DNA of 34,331 bases from DASPKM01 sp036402175 (GCA_036402175.1 DASWTK010000119.1:1-34331); one strand, 5' to 3'; shown: positions 23,822 through 32,178, numbered from the stretch's first letter. Notes: generated by a model from the letters alone, not told the origin. Numbers and translations are program-made.

Positions 23822-24115
23822 ATGGATTTCCGCATCAAAGAAAACTCTCTCATTGCCAGGATTGCGGCCTGGAAACTTTCATCTGCGCGTGTGGCCATTG
23901 TAATTGGCCGGACCATTCATCTTCACAACGCAAGCAAAGAGGATCTTTTGAAGAACCAGCGATGGTTAAGACATGAGTTATGTCATCTTGAACAGTTTCG
24001 CCGGTATGGTTTTGTGCGTTTCATAATGCTTTATCTATGGGAAAGCATGCGAAAAGGTTATCGCCTTAATAAATTTGAAGTGGAGGCCAGGCAGGCGGAG
24101 CAAAACATCACATGA
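23822..24115 (+). CDS. Small HExxH protein (putative zinc-binding, 97 aa)
   Basis: A 97-residue protein whose only clear motif is HELCH at 51-55 within RWLRHELCHLEQFRRYG, a metallopeptidase-like HExxH. It is followed by a possible membrane-associated helix (64-75, FVRFIMLYLWES) and FEVEARQAEQ, where Glu86 or Glu88 could be a third ligand. I associate this layout with small DUF4157-like proteins of Bacteroidota; proteolytic activity is unproven and the domain is minimal. The ATG lies 7 bp after the repeat block, so its promoter and leader must lie within or before the repeats. Its 3' end overlaps birA, on the opposite strand, by 8 bp. Confidence 0.75.
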   Translation: MDFRIKENSLIARIAAWKLSSARVAIVIGRTIHLHNASKEDLLKNQRWLRHELCHLEQFRRYGFVRFIMLYLWESMRKGYRLNKFEVEARQAEQNIT

Positions 24116-24863
24116 TCCATTCAACTTCTCCGAACCCAAACCTGCGTTCGATGGAATCATGTACAATCAATTCACCAGCCGGCGATACGCCGGTTACCCT
24201 TGCCTGAAAGATCATATTTTCCTTTTTCAGACGGACCACCTCGTCTTTTTTGTAAAGATGCTGATTGTATTCCTCCAATAACAGCGTGTCTGCCTTCAGA
24301 AACTGCCGGTACCTTTCATCCAGCCTTGAACATAGTTCTTTAGCCAGCAGTATCCTGTCGTGCTCTTTTCCGGTTACCTGCTTCAATGAAACCGGGTTCG
24401 GAAGCTCGGGTGGAAAGGAGGTCTGATTAATGTTGAGCCCGGTACCTGCAATGGCGAATTGCCAATCGCCGGCCCTGTAAATGTTTTCGATGAGTATGCC
24501 CCCTGCCTTTCTGTCACGCCAGTAAATATCATTTGGCCATTTTATGGTGGTTTCCCCCTGACTGTAATGCTCGAACAGGTCGCGGCAGGCCAATGCTACG
24601 GCAATGCTCAGGAGGAATGGCCAGGCGGTATTTGGACCTTCCGGCTCCAATACGCAACTCATGGTGATGTTTTCCCCGGGTTCGGCGTCCCAACGCTTAT
24701 TTCGCTGGCCCTTGCCAGCGGTCTGGTGCTTCGTTATATACACAGTCCCATGTTTTGCCAAACCTTCATGTGACTGTGCCATGGCATAGTTGTTGGTGCT
24801 GTCAATAGTGAATAATTCTATAAAGGGGTGACCTATGTCTCCCTTATAGGAGGGATGTGACAA
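24108..24863 (-). CDS. birA: Biotin-[acetyl-CoA-carboxylase] ligase without DNA-binding domain
   Basis: BirA activates biotin with ATP and attaches it to the biotin carboxyl carrier protein. Visible motifs are IDSTNNYAM, AGKGQRNKRWDAEPGENI (the biotinyl-AMP loop), IKWPNDIYWRDRKAGGILIE (with the lysine-containing KWPND site) and IAGTGLNINQ, then a small C-terminal SH3-like domain. No N-terminal winged helix precedes the catalytic domain, so this is a ligase only, not a repressor. The start is uncertain: no in-frame ATG exists before the catalytic core. TTG 24863 gives 251 residues beginning MSHPSYKGDIGHPFIE; TTG 24908 would add 15 residues but lies upstream of a likely -7 promoter element. It converges on the HExxH gene with an 8-bp overlap. 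Confidence 0.93.
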   Translation of the reverse strand: MSHPSYKGDIGHPFIELFTIDSTNNYAMAQSHEGLAKHGTVYITKHQTAGKGQRNKRWDAEPGENITMSCVLEPEGPNTAWPFLLSIAVALACRDLFEHYSQGETTIKWPNDIYWRDRKAGGILIENIYRAGDWQFAIAGTGLNINQTSFPPELPNPVSLKQVTGKEHDRILLAKELCSRLDERYRQFLKADTLLLEEYNQHLYKKDEVVRLKKENMIFQARVTGVSPAGELIVHDSIERRFGFGEVEWIM

Positions 24864-24880
24864 AAGATTATTATTTTTGA

Positions 24881-24912
24881 CAAATATAGTTTTAAGAATA
24901 CATGACAATCAA
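24881..24912 (-). promoter_or_regulatory. Candidate promoter TTG-N21-TATATTTG for birA
   Basis: On the minus strand TTG (24912-24910) is followed after 21 bp by TATATTTG (24888-24881), a full TAnnTTTG match with good spacing. Transcription would start near 24875, leaving about 12 nt before TTG 24863 and excluding TTG 24908 as the start. Confidence 0.55.
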
Positions 24913-24990
24913 CAACCCACCAAACAACCTATCTGCTACACGCAAATAATTATTCATCAAAAAAAGTATTGATTATTGGAACAATTGACC

Positions 24991-25380
24991 ATGTTAGCTA
25001 CCCGTAAACGCTCTGGAGCAGGAAGGTTAACGAAGAATTCAAAAATACTCAAAGCCATTATCCACGCCATACAGGAAAAAAAAGGTACAGAAATAGTGTC
25101 GCTGGACCTTCGTAAGATACCCGAAGCCGTGGCAGATTTTTTCATAATCTGCACAGCAGGAAGCAATACCCAGGTGAAAGCAATTGCTGATTATGTGGAA
25201 GATCATGTTAAACACGTGTGTGATGAGCGTCCTTATAAACATGAAGGAACGCAGGCGTTACAATGGGTTTTGATCGACTACGTGAATATTGTGGTACATA
25301 TCATGCTTCCCGAGCCACGGAAATTTTATAAACTGGAGGAGATGTGGAGTGATGCACCCCGTGAGGAACACGACATTTAA
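24991..25380 (+). CDS. rsfS: Ribosomal silencing factor RsfS (iojap family)
   Basis: RsfS binds ribosomal protein L14 and blocks subunit joining when nutrients are short. From ATG 24991 the protein has 129 residues. It shows the family pattern EKKGTEIVSLDLRKI, then ADFFIICTAGSNTQVKAIAD, YKHEGTQALQWVLIDY and VNIVVHIMLPEPRKFYKLEE ending in MWSDA. A TTG 15 bp upstream is an unnecessary extension. It is divergent from birA and lies 70 bp before ftsH on the same strand, an arrangement I recall as common in Bacteroidota. Confidence 0.95.
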   Translation: MLATRKRSGAGRLTKNSKILKAIIHAIQEKKGTEIVSLDLRKIPEAVADFFIICTAGSNTQVKAIADYVEDHVKHVCDERPYKHEGTQALQWVLIDYVNIVVHIMLPEPRKFYKLEEMWSDAPREEHDI

Positions 25381-25432
25381 CTAACCTCATAACGAACAAT
25401 TTACCGTAGATTTCATTATTAAATAAATCCTT

Positions 25433-25440
25433 AGAAGGAG
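25433..25440 (+). promoter_or_regulatory. Strong Shine-Dalgarno AGAAGGAG of ftsH
   Basis: AGAAGGAG lies 10 bp before the ATG at 25451. Most starts in this window have no recognisable SD, as is usual in Bacteroidota, so this one stands out and settles the ftsH start. Confidence 0.8.
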
Positions 25441-25450
25441 AATATTACAA

Positions 25451-27523
25451 ATGCCACAGGATGATTTGAAACCGAATGATTTTTCCCGATACCGCAAAAG
25501 AGAAAGGGAGGATGGGGATGCGCCGAGGCGACCAAGATTCAATATCTATTGGGTATGGGGTATTATTGCTGCCATTTTGGTGAGCATTAATATTTTCAGC
25601 CCCTTCTCACCAGATGCCAAAAGGATATCTTATAAAGATTTCCAGGAAATGCTGGTGAAAGAAGACGTTGACAAGATCATAATTATCAATAATAAGAACC
25701 TTGTTCGTGTAAACCTGAAACCTGCGGCCCTTAACAAGCCTGAATACAGGGAGAAGATGTCAAAGGGCTGGGCTTCCTCAGAAAAAGGCCCTCACTTCCA
25801 GTTCACCATTGAAAAGCCCGAGGTTTTTGCGGCCGATTTGCGTGAATTTTATTCCAAGAATCCACAGGTTACCGAAGTTGAAAAGATTGTTGACACCGAA
25901 GGAGAGTGGTTTGCGCCAGTGCTTAATTTCCTGCTGCCATTACTTATCATAGTGCTGATATGGATCATGCTTATGCGGAAAATGGGTGGCGGAGCAGGCG
26001 GCAGCGGAGGCCCGGGCGGAATATTCAATATCGGTAAATCACGTGCTACCCTGTTCGAAAAAGGGACAAAGGTGAACATTACTTTTAATGATGTTGCTGG
26101 GCTTGACGAGGCCAAGGTAGAGGTGATGGAAATTGTTGACTTCCTGAAAAATCCAAAGAAATATACTTCGCTCGGCGGTAAGATCCCTAAAGGCGCGCTG
26201 CTGGTAGGTCCTCCGGGAACGGGTAAGACCCTGCTTGCAAAAGCAATGGCCGGGGAAGCCCAGGTGCCATTCTTCAGCATGAGCGGTTCCGATTTTGTGG
26301 AACTGTTTGTTGGTGTAGGTGCCAGCCGGGTTCGCGACCTTTTCAAACAGGCAAGGGAAAAGGCGCCCTGTATCATATTTATCGATGAGATTGATGCAAT
26401 CGGACGTGCAAGAGGCAAGAACGCGATCATGAGCAATGATGAACGTGAAAGCACCCTCAACCAGTTGCTGGTAGAAATGGATGGTTTCAGCGGCGAAAGC
26501 GGAATCATCGTACTTGCTGCAACAAACCGCCCCGACGTACTGGACACCGCGTTGTTGCGTCCCGGTCGTTTCGACAGGCAGATTTCTATCGACAAGCCCG
26601 ACATGAAAGGGCGTGAGGCAATTTTCAAAGTGCATCTGAAGCCGATCAAGATATCTGACAGAGTGGATATTCATAAACTCGCTGAGCAGACGCCTGGTTT
26701 TGCCGGCGCCGACATAGCCAACGTTTGTAATGAAGCAGCCCTGATCGCCGCCAGAAAAGGCAAGGCGGGTGTTGAAATGGAAGACTTCCAGGACGCGATC
26801 GACCGTGTGATCGGCGGACTTGAAAAGAAAAGCAAGATCATTTCACCCGATGAGAAGCGTATCATCGCCTATCATGAAGCAGGACACGCAATCTGCGGAT
26901 GGTATCTTGAGCACGCGTACCCGCTGCTTAAAGTGACGATCGTACCGCGCGGAGTTGCCGCACTTGGATATGCTCAGTACACTCCTAAAGAACAATACCT
27001 GTACAATACCGATCAGTTGTTTGATCAGATGTGCATGACACTTGGCGGAAGAGCCAGCGAAGATATTTTCTTCAAGAAAATTTCCACCGGCGCACAGAAC
27101 GACCTCCAGCAGATCACAAAGATGGCTTATGCCATGATTACGGTTTATGGAATGAATGATAAAGTTGGAAACGTAAGTTTTTACGATCCATCTGCCGAAC
27201 AATCATTTACGAAACCTTATTCAGAGGAAACATCGAAGATGATTGACGAGGAAGTGAGGAAACTGATTGATTCCGCCTTCCAGCGCACCAGAAGTTTGCT
27301 GGTTGAAAAGAGAGATAAAGTGGAGAAGCTGGCCGAAGCGTTGCTCGATAAGGAAGTGTTGTTCCAGAGCGATGTTGAAAGACTGATCGGCAAGCGGCCA
27401 TACGAAGAAAAGAAAGCCGCTGACGTAGTGCACGACAATCCGATTCTCCATCCGGGTCATCCACTGGACAATGGAGCCGGTGCATTGAATCCCGCTCCGG
27501 ACGAACAGGTTAAACCAGTGTAA
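25451..27523 (+). CDS. ftsH: ATP-dependent zinc metalloprotease FtsH
   Basis: FtsH is the membrane-bound AAA+ protease that degrades misfolded membrane proteins and regulatory proteins. The 690-residue protein has a charged N-terminus, a first membrane helix (about 32-50), a periplasmic domain, a second helix (about 156-174) and a Gly-rich linker. The AAA module has Walker A GPPGTGKT (253-260), Walker B IIFIDEID (308-315), the pore-type FVELFVGVGASRVR and the second region of homology ending in LLRPGRFDRQ. The protease zinc site is HEAGH (475-479), with a downstream Asp in NDLQQITKMA. All key residues are present. It is preceded by a strong SD and rsfS, and followed after 5 bp by the LUD gene. 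Confidence 0.98.
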   Translation: MPQDDLKPNDFSRYRKREREDGDAPRRPRFNIYWVWGIIAAILVSINIFSPFSPDAKRISYKDFQEMLVKEDVDKIIIINNKNLVRVNLKPAALNKPEYREKMSKGWASSEKGPHFQFTIEKPEVFAADLREFYSKNPQVTEVEKIVDTEGEWFAPVLNFLLPLLIIVLIWIMLMRKMGGGAGGSGGPGGIFNIGKSRATLFEKGTKVNITFNDVAGLDEAKVEVMEIVDFLKNPKKYTSLGGKIPKGALLVGPPGTGKTLLAKAMAGEAQVPFFSMSGSDFVELFVGVGASRVRDLFKQAREKAPCIIFIDEIDAIGRARGKNAIMSNDERESTLNQLLVEMDGFSGESGIIVLAATNRPDVLDTALLRPGRFDRQISIDKPDMKGREAIFKVHLKPIKISDRVDIHKLAEQTPGFAGADIANVCNEAALIAARKGKAGVEMEDFQDAIDRVIGGLEKKSKIISPDEKRIIAYHEAGHAICGWYLEHAYPLLKVTIVPRGVAALGYAQYTPKEQYLYNTDQLFDQMCMTLGGRASEDIFFKKISTGAQNDLQQITKMAYAMITVYGMNDKVGNVSFYDPSAEQSFTKPYSEETSKMIDEEVRKLIDSAFQRTRSLLVEKRDKVEKLAEALLDKEVLFQSDVERLIGKRPYEEKKAADVVHDNPILHPGHPLDNGAGALNPAPDEQVKPV

Positions 27524-27528
27524 CGAAA

Positions 27529-28164
27529 ATGAATATTTCTCCCTCGAAAGAAAATATTCTTAAGAAGATAAGGCAGGCGTTGAGTGAATCAACGCCTTTG
27601 CCATTTCCTCAATCTGAGGGCAACAGCTCTGTATTTCCGCCGGCAACGCAGGAACCGGAAGTTGAATTTGCTGAAAACTTCACCCGGCTGGGCGGAAAAT
27701 TTGTGTATTGCATCAATCACCAGGAACTGGCGTCTCATCTCAATAATCTGGTCATTCACCAGAAATGGACCAAAGTGTTTTGCCGGGAAGCGGAACTGAA
27801 AGCTTTACTTCAGAAAAACCTTTTTGATAATTTCTGCTCTTCACCTTTAGGTGAATGCGATGCAGCAATCACTACCTGCGATTTGCTTGTTGCAAGAACC
27901 GGCAGCATGGTGTTGACGGCGGCAAACGAAAGTGGCCGCACGGTGAGTGTGTACGCCCCCATTCATATCTGCATCGCTTATACGCATCAATTGGTGTTTG
28001 ATGTAAAAGATGCGATCAGCGCATTGAAAGAGAAATACGGATCAAGTCTGCCTTCCTTTATCTCATTCGCAACAGGACCAAGTCGTACCGCCGATATTGA
28101 AAAAACCCTGGTAGTAGGCGTTCACGGTCCTAAAGAAGTGTATTGTTTCCTTGTTGATGAATAA
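27529..28164 (+). CDS. LUD-domain (LutC/YkgG-like) protein
   Basis: A 211-residue cytoplasmic protein of the LUD family, whose best-known members take part in lactate oxidation with LutA and LutB. The signature is clear: AAITTCDLLVARTGSMVLTA around 112-131, SVYAPIHICI, and FATGPSRTADIEKTLVVGVH near 180-199 followed by GPKEVYCFLVD. The N-terminus (SKENILKKIRQAL) is also typical. No lutA or lutB is nearby; the gene follows ftsH by 5 bp and is probably in its operon. That separation from lactate genes suggests a different job here. The exact role is unknown. Confidence 0.9.
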   Translation: MNISPSKENILKKIRQALSESTPLPFPQSEGNSSVFPPATQEPEVEFAENFTRLGGKFVYCINHQELASHLNNLVIHQKWTKVFCREAELKALLQKNLFDNFCSSPLGECDAAITTCDLLVARTGSMVLTAANESGRTVSVYAPIHICIAYTHQLVFDVKDAISALKEKYGSSLPSFISFATGPSRTADIEKTLVVGVHGPKEVYCFLVDE

Positions 28165-28210
28165 TTGGTCCTTTTGCAGGTATCAAAAGAACAATCAGTA
28201 TTTTTAACCG

Positions 28211-28996
28211 ATGCAAATCCCCGAAGGCAAAAAAGTTTATTTCCTTTCTGATTTTCATTTGGGCGCGCCAGATGCCGCATCCAGCCTTAAGCGGGAAAAA
28301 ATAATTGTCGGTTTTCTGGAATCCATTCAGCACGATGCTTCGCATATATTTATTGTGGGCGACATGTTCGACTTCTGGTACGAATACAAGAAGGTGGTAC
28401 CAAAGGGTTATGTACGCCTGCTTGGCACACTTGCAAACCTGAGCGATAAGGGCATTCCACTTTATTTCTTTGTTGGAAACCACGATATGTGGATGAAAAA
28501 CTATTTTCAGCAGGAACTGAACATGCCGGTTTATTTCAAACCGGAGCGGTTTACTTTCAACGGCGTAAAATTCCTGGTTGGACATGGTGATGGCCTGGGG
28601 CCCGGCGATCATGGATACAAAATGCTGAAAAAGGTTTTTCGGAACCCGGTAAGCCAGTTCCTTTTTGGCATTTTCCCTCCGTATATTGGAATGGGACTCG
28701 CAAATTACCTGAGCAGAAGAAGCAGGGAAGCAACCGGCAAACACGAAGAGGTATTCCTTGGCGAGGATAAAGAATGGCTGATCACCTATTGCAGGGAATT
28801 ACTTAAAGAAGAGCATTTTGACTTTTTCATTTTTGGTCACCGGCATCTGCCCATTGACTTCAGACTGAGTCCCACATGCAGGTATATTAACCTGGGCGAC
28901 TGGATCAGGTATTTTACCTACGCGGTTTTTGATGGCCGCGAATTGAAGCTGACAACCGCTTTTCCCGAAAATGAATCTAAGATCGTACACTCCTGA
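28211..28996 (+). CDS. lpxH: UDP-2,3-diacylglucosamine diphosphatase, LpxH family
   Basis: LpxH hydrolyses UDP-2,3-diacylglucosamine to lipid X, a step of lipid A synthesis at the inner membrane. The 261-residue calcineurin-type phosphoesterase has all metal-site motifs: FLSDFHLG (Asp14, His16), GDMFDFW (Asp51), GNHD (Asn90, His91), GHGDGLGPGDHG (His125) and FGHRHLP (His210, His212). The length is near that of characterised LpxH proteins (about 240). Its stop codon overlaps the start of the next gene (TGATG). A Gram-negative envelope follows from its presence. Confidence 0.93.
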   Translation: MQIPEGKKVYFLSDFHLGAPDAASSLKREKIIVGFLESIQHDASHIFIVGDMFDFWYEYKKVVPKGYVRLLGTLANLSDKGIPLYFFVGNHDMWMKNYFQQELNMPVYFKPERFTFNGVKFLVGHGDGLGPGDHGYKMLKKVFRNPVSQFLFGIFPPYIGMGLANYLSRRSREATGKHEEVFLGEDKEWLITYCRELLKEEHFDFFIFGHRHLPIDFRLSPTCRYINLGDWIRYFTYAVFDGRELKLTTAFPENESKIVHS

Positions 28997-29805
28997 TGGT
29001 AAGATTGCTTTTCATATTGCTTATAATATTCCAATCCGCGGAATTTGCTTCCGCGCAGCAGGCAACATTTCCGCTGGAAAAAAGATATGAAGGCGGCATT
29101 GTTGATTTTACTGTTGACAATCTTGGTAATGTTTACCTTTTATACAAGACCGACCTGTTGAAGAAACTGGATGCAAACGGCGACTCGGTTGCCATCTTCA
29201 ACGCCGTAAGAAAATATGGCCAGCTTTATTCCATCGATGCTTCCAATCCGCTGAAGCTTATCCTTTATTACAAGGATTTCGGAACGGTGGTTGCTTTGGA
29301 CAGGTTCCTGAATGTTCGTCATACAATCGATCTTCGTAAGCTGAATATATTCCAGGCAAAGGCGGTAGGACTGGCCTATGACAATAATGTATGGGTGTTT
29401 GATGAGCAGGATGGCAAGCTGAAAAGGATCAGCGAAGAAAGCAGGATCATAGACGAGACAAATGATCTCCGGTTCTTTTTTGATTCACTTCCTTCACCTC
29501 ATCAGCTGATTGATCACGACAGGCTGGTGTATCTGTACGACAGCACCAAGGGTATTTATATGTTCGATTATTATGGCGCGCTGAAGAACCGGGTCAGGTT
29601 ACTGAACTGGAGAGATGTTGCAGTAGTAGGCAAATCAATCTTCGGCCGGAACGATCATCGCTTACTGAAATACGACGGAGGCACGCTGAACCTTCAGGAG
29701 ATACCTGTGCCTGCAGCCTGGAGAGGCGCTTCACGTATTCAATTCACTCCCCGGAAAATTTATGTGCTCATCAATGGGCTTCTTGAAGTGTACACCATGC
29801 AATGA
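28996..29805 (+). CDS. Secreted beta-propeller-like protein of unknown function (269 aa)
   Basis: The protein has a signal peptide (about 1-20, ending EFASAQQ). The mature part consists of short repeating beta segments such as IVDFTVDNLGNVYLLYKTD, GLAYDNNVWVFDEQDGKLKR, DRLVYLYDSTKGIYMFDYYG and IQFTPRKIYVLINGLLEVY, consistent with a small propeller, and no catalytic motif. The ATG shares its A with the last base of the lpxH stop codon (TGATG), so translation is coupled; a role in lipid A or outer-membrane biogenesis is possible but only suggested by position. I do not know a characterised homologue. Confidence 0.85.
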   Translation: MVRLLFILLIIFQSAEFASAQQATFPLEKRYEGGIVDFTVDNLGNVYLLYKTDLLKKLDANGDSVAIFNAVRKYGQLYSIDASNPLKLILYYKDFGTVVALDRFLNVRHTIDLRKLNIFQAKAVGLAYDNNVWVFDEQDGKLKRISEESRIIDETNDLRFFFDSLPSPHQLIDHDRLVYLYDSTKGIYMFDYYGALKNRVRLLNWRDVAVVGKSIFGRNDHRLLKYDGGTLNLQEIPVPAAWRGASRIQFTPRKIYVLINGLLEVYTMQ

Positions 29806-29820
29806 ATAGGCAGCTTCATG

Positions 29821-29828
29821 TACATTTG
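29821..29828 (+). promoter_or_regulatory. Candidate -7 promoter element TACATTTG for the MscS gene
   Basis: TACATTTG matches TAnnTTTG and lies 20 bp before the ATG at 29849, in the 43-bp gap after the propeller-like gene. No clear -33 element accompanies it. Confidence 0.4.
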
Positions 29829-29848
29829 CGCAAGTTATTGAGTAAACA

Positions 29849-30946
29849 ATGAACAGTTTTTTGCAACAGATGTTTTTCGACAATCCGGTGCGGGTGTACC
29901 TGATCGTTGCAGGCATTATACTTTTTGCTCTGCTGTTCAAGCGTTTTTTATCAAGATATCTCGCGGGACTCGTTTTCAGGCTTGTCAAAAGGATTACAAC
30001 CGGTGTTGACAAGCGCCCCTTCCTTGATCTCGTTATTCAGCCAATGGAAACATTTCTGCTGATTCTCGTGACCATGATTGCGCTCGAGAAGCTGAAATAT
30101 CCATCGGTACTGGATTTTACAATTTACAGGATACCATTTCACCAGATCATCGAGTCGCTTTCGATCATCATTCTGGTAATTGCTTTTATCTGGCTGTTGC
30201 TTCGCATCATTGATTTTATTGCATTGATACTGGAACAGAAAGCGAATCTGACCCCTGAGCAGTCAGATAATCAGCTCATCGTATTCTTCAAGGATTTTTT
30301 CAAAGTGGTGCTGGTGATCCTGGGCGTACTGCTGATTCTGAAATTTGGATTTTACCTGCAGATCGGCAGCCTGCTTACAGGCCTGAGCATTGCCACAGCC
30401 GCTATTGCCCTCGCAACACGTGAAAGCCTTGAAAATCTCATCGCGTCATTTATTATATTTTTTGACAAGCCTTTCAGTGTGGGCGACCAGGTTAAGGTGC
30501 AACAGATCACCGGAACGGTAGAAAAAATAGGACTTAGGAGTACCCGGCTTCGGACCACCGATAAAACCTGGGTGACCGTGCCGAACAAGCAGATGGTTGA
30601 CAGCATTCTTGACAACCTTACACTGCGGACACACAGGCGGGCAATACTGAATCTGGAACTGAAAACCCAGACTGCGCATGACAATGTAGATGGGTTTCTG
30701 AAAAGAGTAGAGGCCCTGCTTCAGGATCGTGGTGATCAGGTTGACAGCTTCAACGTATTTCTTTCCGATATTTCGAAGGATTCGTTTGTAATACAGATCG
30801 AATACTTTATTGCTTCAGTTACCGCCGAAGAATTCAATCGCATCAGGCAGGAAATAACGTTACAGATAATTCAATTGCTGGAGCAAATGAAGATCAGGCT
30901 TTCTTCAAAGGAAACAGAGATCATAATACCGAGGGAAGAACATTAA
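29849..30946 (+). CDS. MscS-family mechanosensitive ion channel
   Basis: A 365-residue membrane channel expected to open under membrane tension and release solutes on osmotic downshock. Membrane helices occur at about 15-33, 62-80, 100-125 and 150-167. The pore-lining helix follows with the Gly/Ala-rich IGSLLTGLSIATAAIALATRE (split here as IGSLLTGLSIATA and AIALATRE), then the MscS beta domain with FFDKPFSVGDQVKV, GTVEKIGLRSTRLRT and VTVPNKQMVDS. The C-terminal alpha/beta domain is complete. Extra N-terminal helices make it longer than E. coli MscS (286). Its 3' end overlaps the convergent thioredoxin-like gene by 4 bp. Confidence 0.94.
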   Translation: MNSFLQQMFFDNPVRVYLIVAGIILFALLFKRFLSRYLAGLVFRLVKRITTGVDKRPFLDLVIQPMETFLLILVTMIALEKLKYPSVLDFTIYRIPFHQIIESLSIIILVIAFIWLLLRIIDFIALILEQKANLTPEQSDNQLIVFFKDFFKVVLVILGVLLILKFGFYLQIGSLLTGLSIATAAIALATRESLENLIASFIIFFDKPFSVGDQVKVQQITGTVEKIGLRSTRLRTTDKTWVTVPNKQMVDSILDNLTLRTHRRAILNLELKTQTAHDNVDGFLKRVEALLQDRGDQVDSFNVFLSDISKDSFVIQIEYFIASVTAEEFNRIRQEITLQIIQLLEQMKIRLSSKETEIIIPREEH

Positions 30947-31458
30947 TTAGCTGATTCTTTCACTATCTCGCCTATTTCTTTATCCCACTGTCCTGTTTTT
31001 CCATACTCCACTACCCGTCCTACTTCCTTTCCATTCTTCAATACAATAACAGTCGGAACGTTTATAATATTCAGTGTCTCTGTAAGATTGCCAAGTGTCT
31101 TTTTATTTCTGTCCACTCCAATCAGCGAAATATGGTTTGCCGGAATTGAGGCCGCATCGGTAAGAGCATAAAACCGGGGAAGCAGGAATTGAGTATCCAC
31201 ACACCAGGTTCCTCCGAATACGATAAAATGAACATCGGCAGATTTTGCTTTGAGCGCCGCCAGGGCCTCAGCGTTGGGTGAGTATCCGTTCTGATTCCTT
31301 CCAAACCATTTGAAAGCTGAATCTTTCTGAACCAGATCGCGTGATATAACACCCTTCAGTATCTTATCAGGACCTTCCACTGTTACTTCGTATTGTCCCT
31401 GGCTAAAAGAGATAAGACTTAAGCTGACAAAGGATACAAGGAATAAAATGCGTTTCAT
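30943..31458 (-). CDS. Periplasmic thioredoxin-like protein with single active-site Cys
   Basis: A 171-residue protein with a signal peptide (about 1-20, ending SFSQG). The thioredoxin fold is visible from about residue 75: VHFIVFGGTWCVDTQ, then ISLIGVDRNK, the cis-Pro segment INVPTVIVLKNGKEVGRV and a C-terminal helix. The active site reads WCVDT (Cys86, Thr89), so the second Cys of CXXC is replaced; a dithiol reductase mechanism is excluded, while a monothiol or purely structural role is possible. It converges with the MscS gene and lies downstream of the MerR gene on the same strand. Confidence 0.88.
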   Translation of the reverse strand: MKRILFLVSFVSLSLISFSQGQYEVTVEGPDKILKGVISRDLVQKDSAFKWFGRNQNGYSPNAEALAALKAKSADVHFIVFGGTWCVDTQFLLPRFYALTDAASIPANHISLIGVDRNKKTLGNLTETLNIINVPTVIVLKNGKEVGRVVEYGKTGQWDKEIGEIVKESAN

Positions 31459-31564
31459 AGTTAGAACATTGAATGCGCAAATTAAGCCCCCGGAATTTAA
31501 AAATGGAATAAAGGGGGATTATTAACCTTCCCTTGGCATTTTGACGGAATGAAAGAGTAGATTG

Positions 31565-32101
31565 TTAAAGACTGGCCCTGATCTCGAGCAGAAAACCTTT
31601 TATTTTCTGGAGTGATTGAATCATCGCGAAGCGTTCGGCGGCTGATTTGTTTTTCCTGATATAATCCTTGGCGCCTTCCAGGGTGTATTTCCGTTGACGG
31701 ATGAGGTGATGGATCAGCACGAGATTTTTGATATCTACAGGACGAAAATGTCTGTCGCCCTTACGGTTTTTTCTTGGTTCAATAATATCGAACTCGTTTT
31801 CCCATGTTCTGATGAGAGACGTATTTACGCGGAACATTTCTGCTACTTCGCCGATTGAATAGTATTGCTTTTGAAACAGGATCTCATCTTCAGGGATGCA
31901 GATATTCTCTGCTTCAAGTTCGAGTTCTTTTAACGGGCGGCGGCCGCGTTTTGATTTGTTGAGTGAGGGATCGGGGACCTGAACTTCAGGTTCCTGCCGC
32001 CTGACCGATTTTAGTCGAACCTTGATACCATTGTCTTCAGGTACCGCTGCTGCAGTCTGCGCAAAATCGAATGTGATCTGTGAGAAGCTTTCCATCAGCA
32101 A
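31565..32101 (-). CDS. MerR-family transcriptional regulator
   Basis: A 178-residue protein. The C-terminal half (about 80-150) is a MerR-type winged helix: QYYSIGEVAEMFRVNTSLIR, TWENEFDIIEPRKNRKGDRH and FRPVDIKNLVLIHHLIRQ with YTLEGAKDYI. There is no long dimerisation coiled coil or effector domain. The first 75 residues are low-complexity and include the basic stretch KSKRGRRPLKE, similar to an AT-hook. It lies 112 bp downstream of the M23 gene on the same strand; the order MerR, M23 peptidase, alaS is one I recall as conserved in Bacteroidota. ATG 32095 is an equally good start. Confidence 0.92.
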   Translation of the reverse strand: MLMESFSQITFDFAQTAAAVPEDNGIKVRLKSVRRQEPEVQVPDPSLNKSKRGRRPLKELELEAENICIPEDEILFQKQYYSIGEVAEMFRVNTSLIRTWENEFDIIEPRKNRKGDRHFRPVDIKNLVLIHHLIRQRKYTLEGAKDYIRKNKSAAERFAMIQSLQKIKGFLLEIRASL

Positions 32102-32178
32102 ACGTTGACTTTATAAAAATACAAAGTTCTTTTAAGTTCCGTTGCTCATTCATCGGATAGTTATAAACACAACTTACC

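Noticed and set aside
25849..26649. 266-codon open frame antisense to ftsH
   Set aside because: It lies wholly opposite the AAA domain of ftsH, and its Ser/Pro/Ile-rich composition is that of a shadow frame. No family motif is visible.
28130..28744. 204-codon open frame antisense to lpxH
   Set aside because: lpxH carries all its metal-site motifs on the other strand, so this is a shadow.
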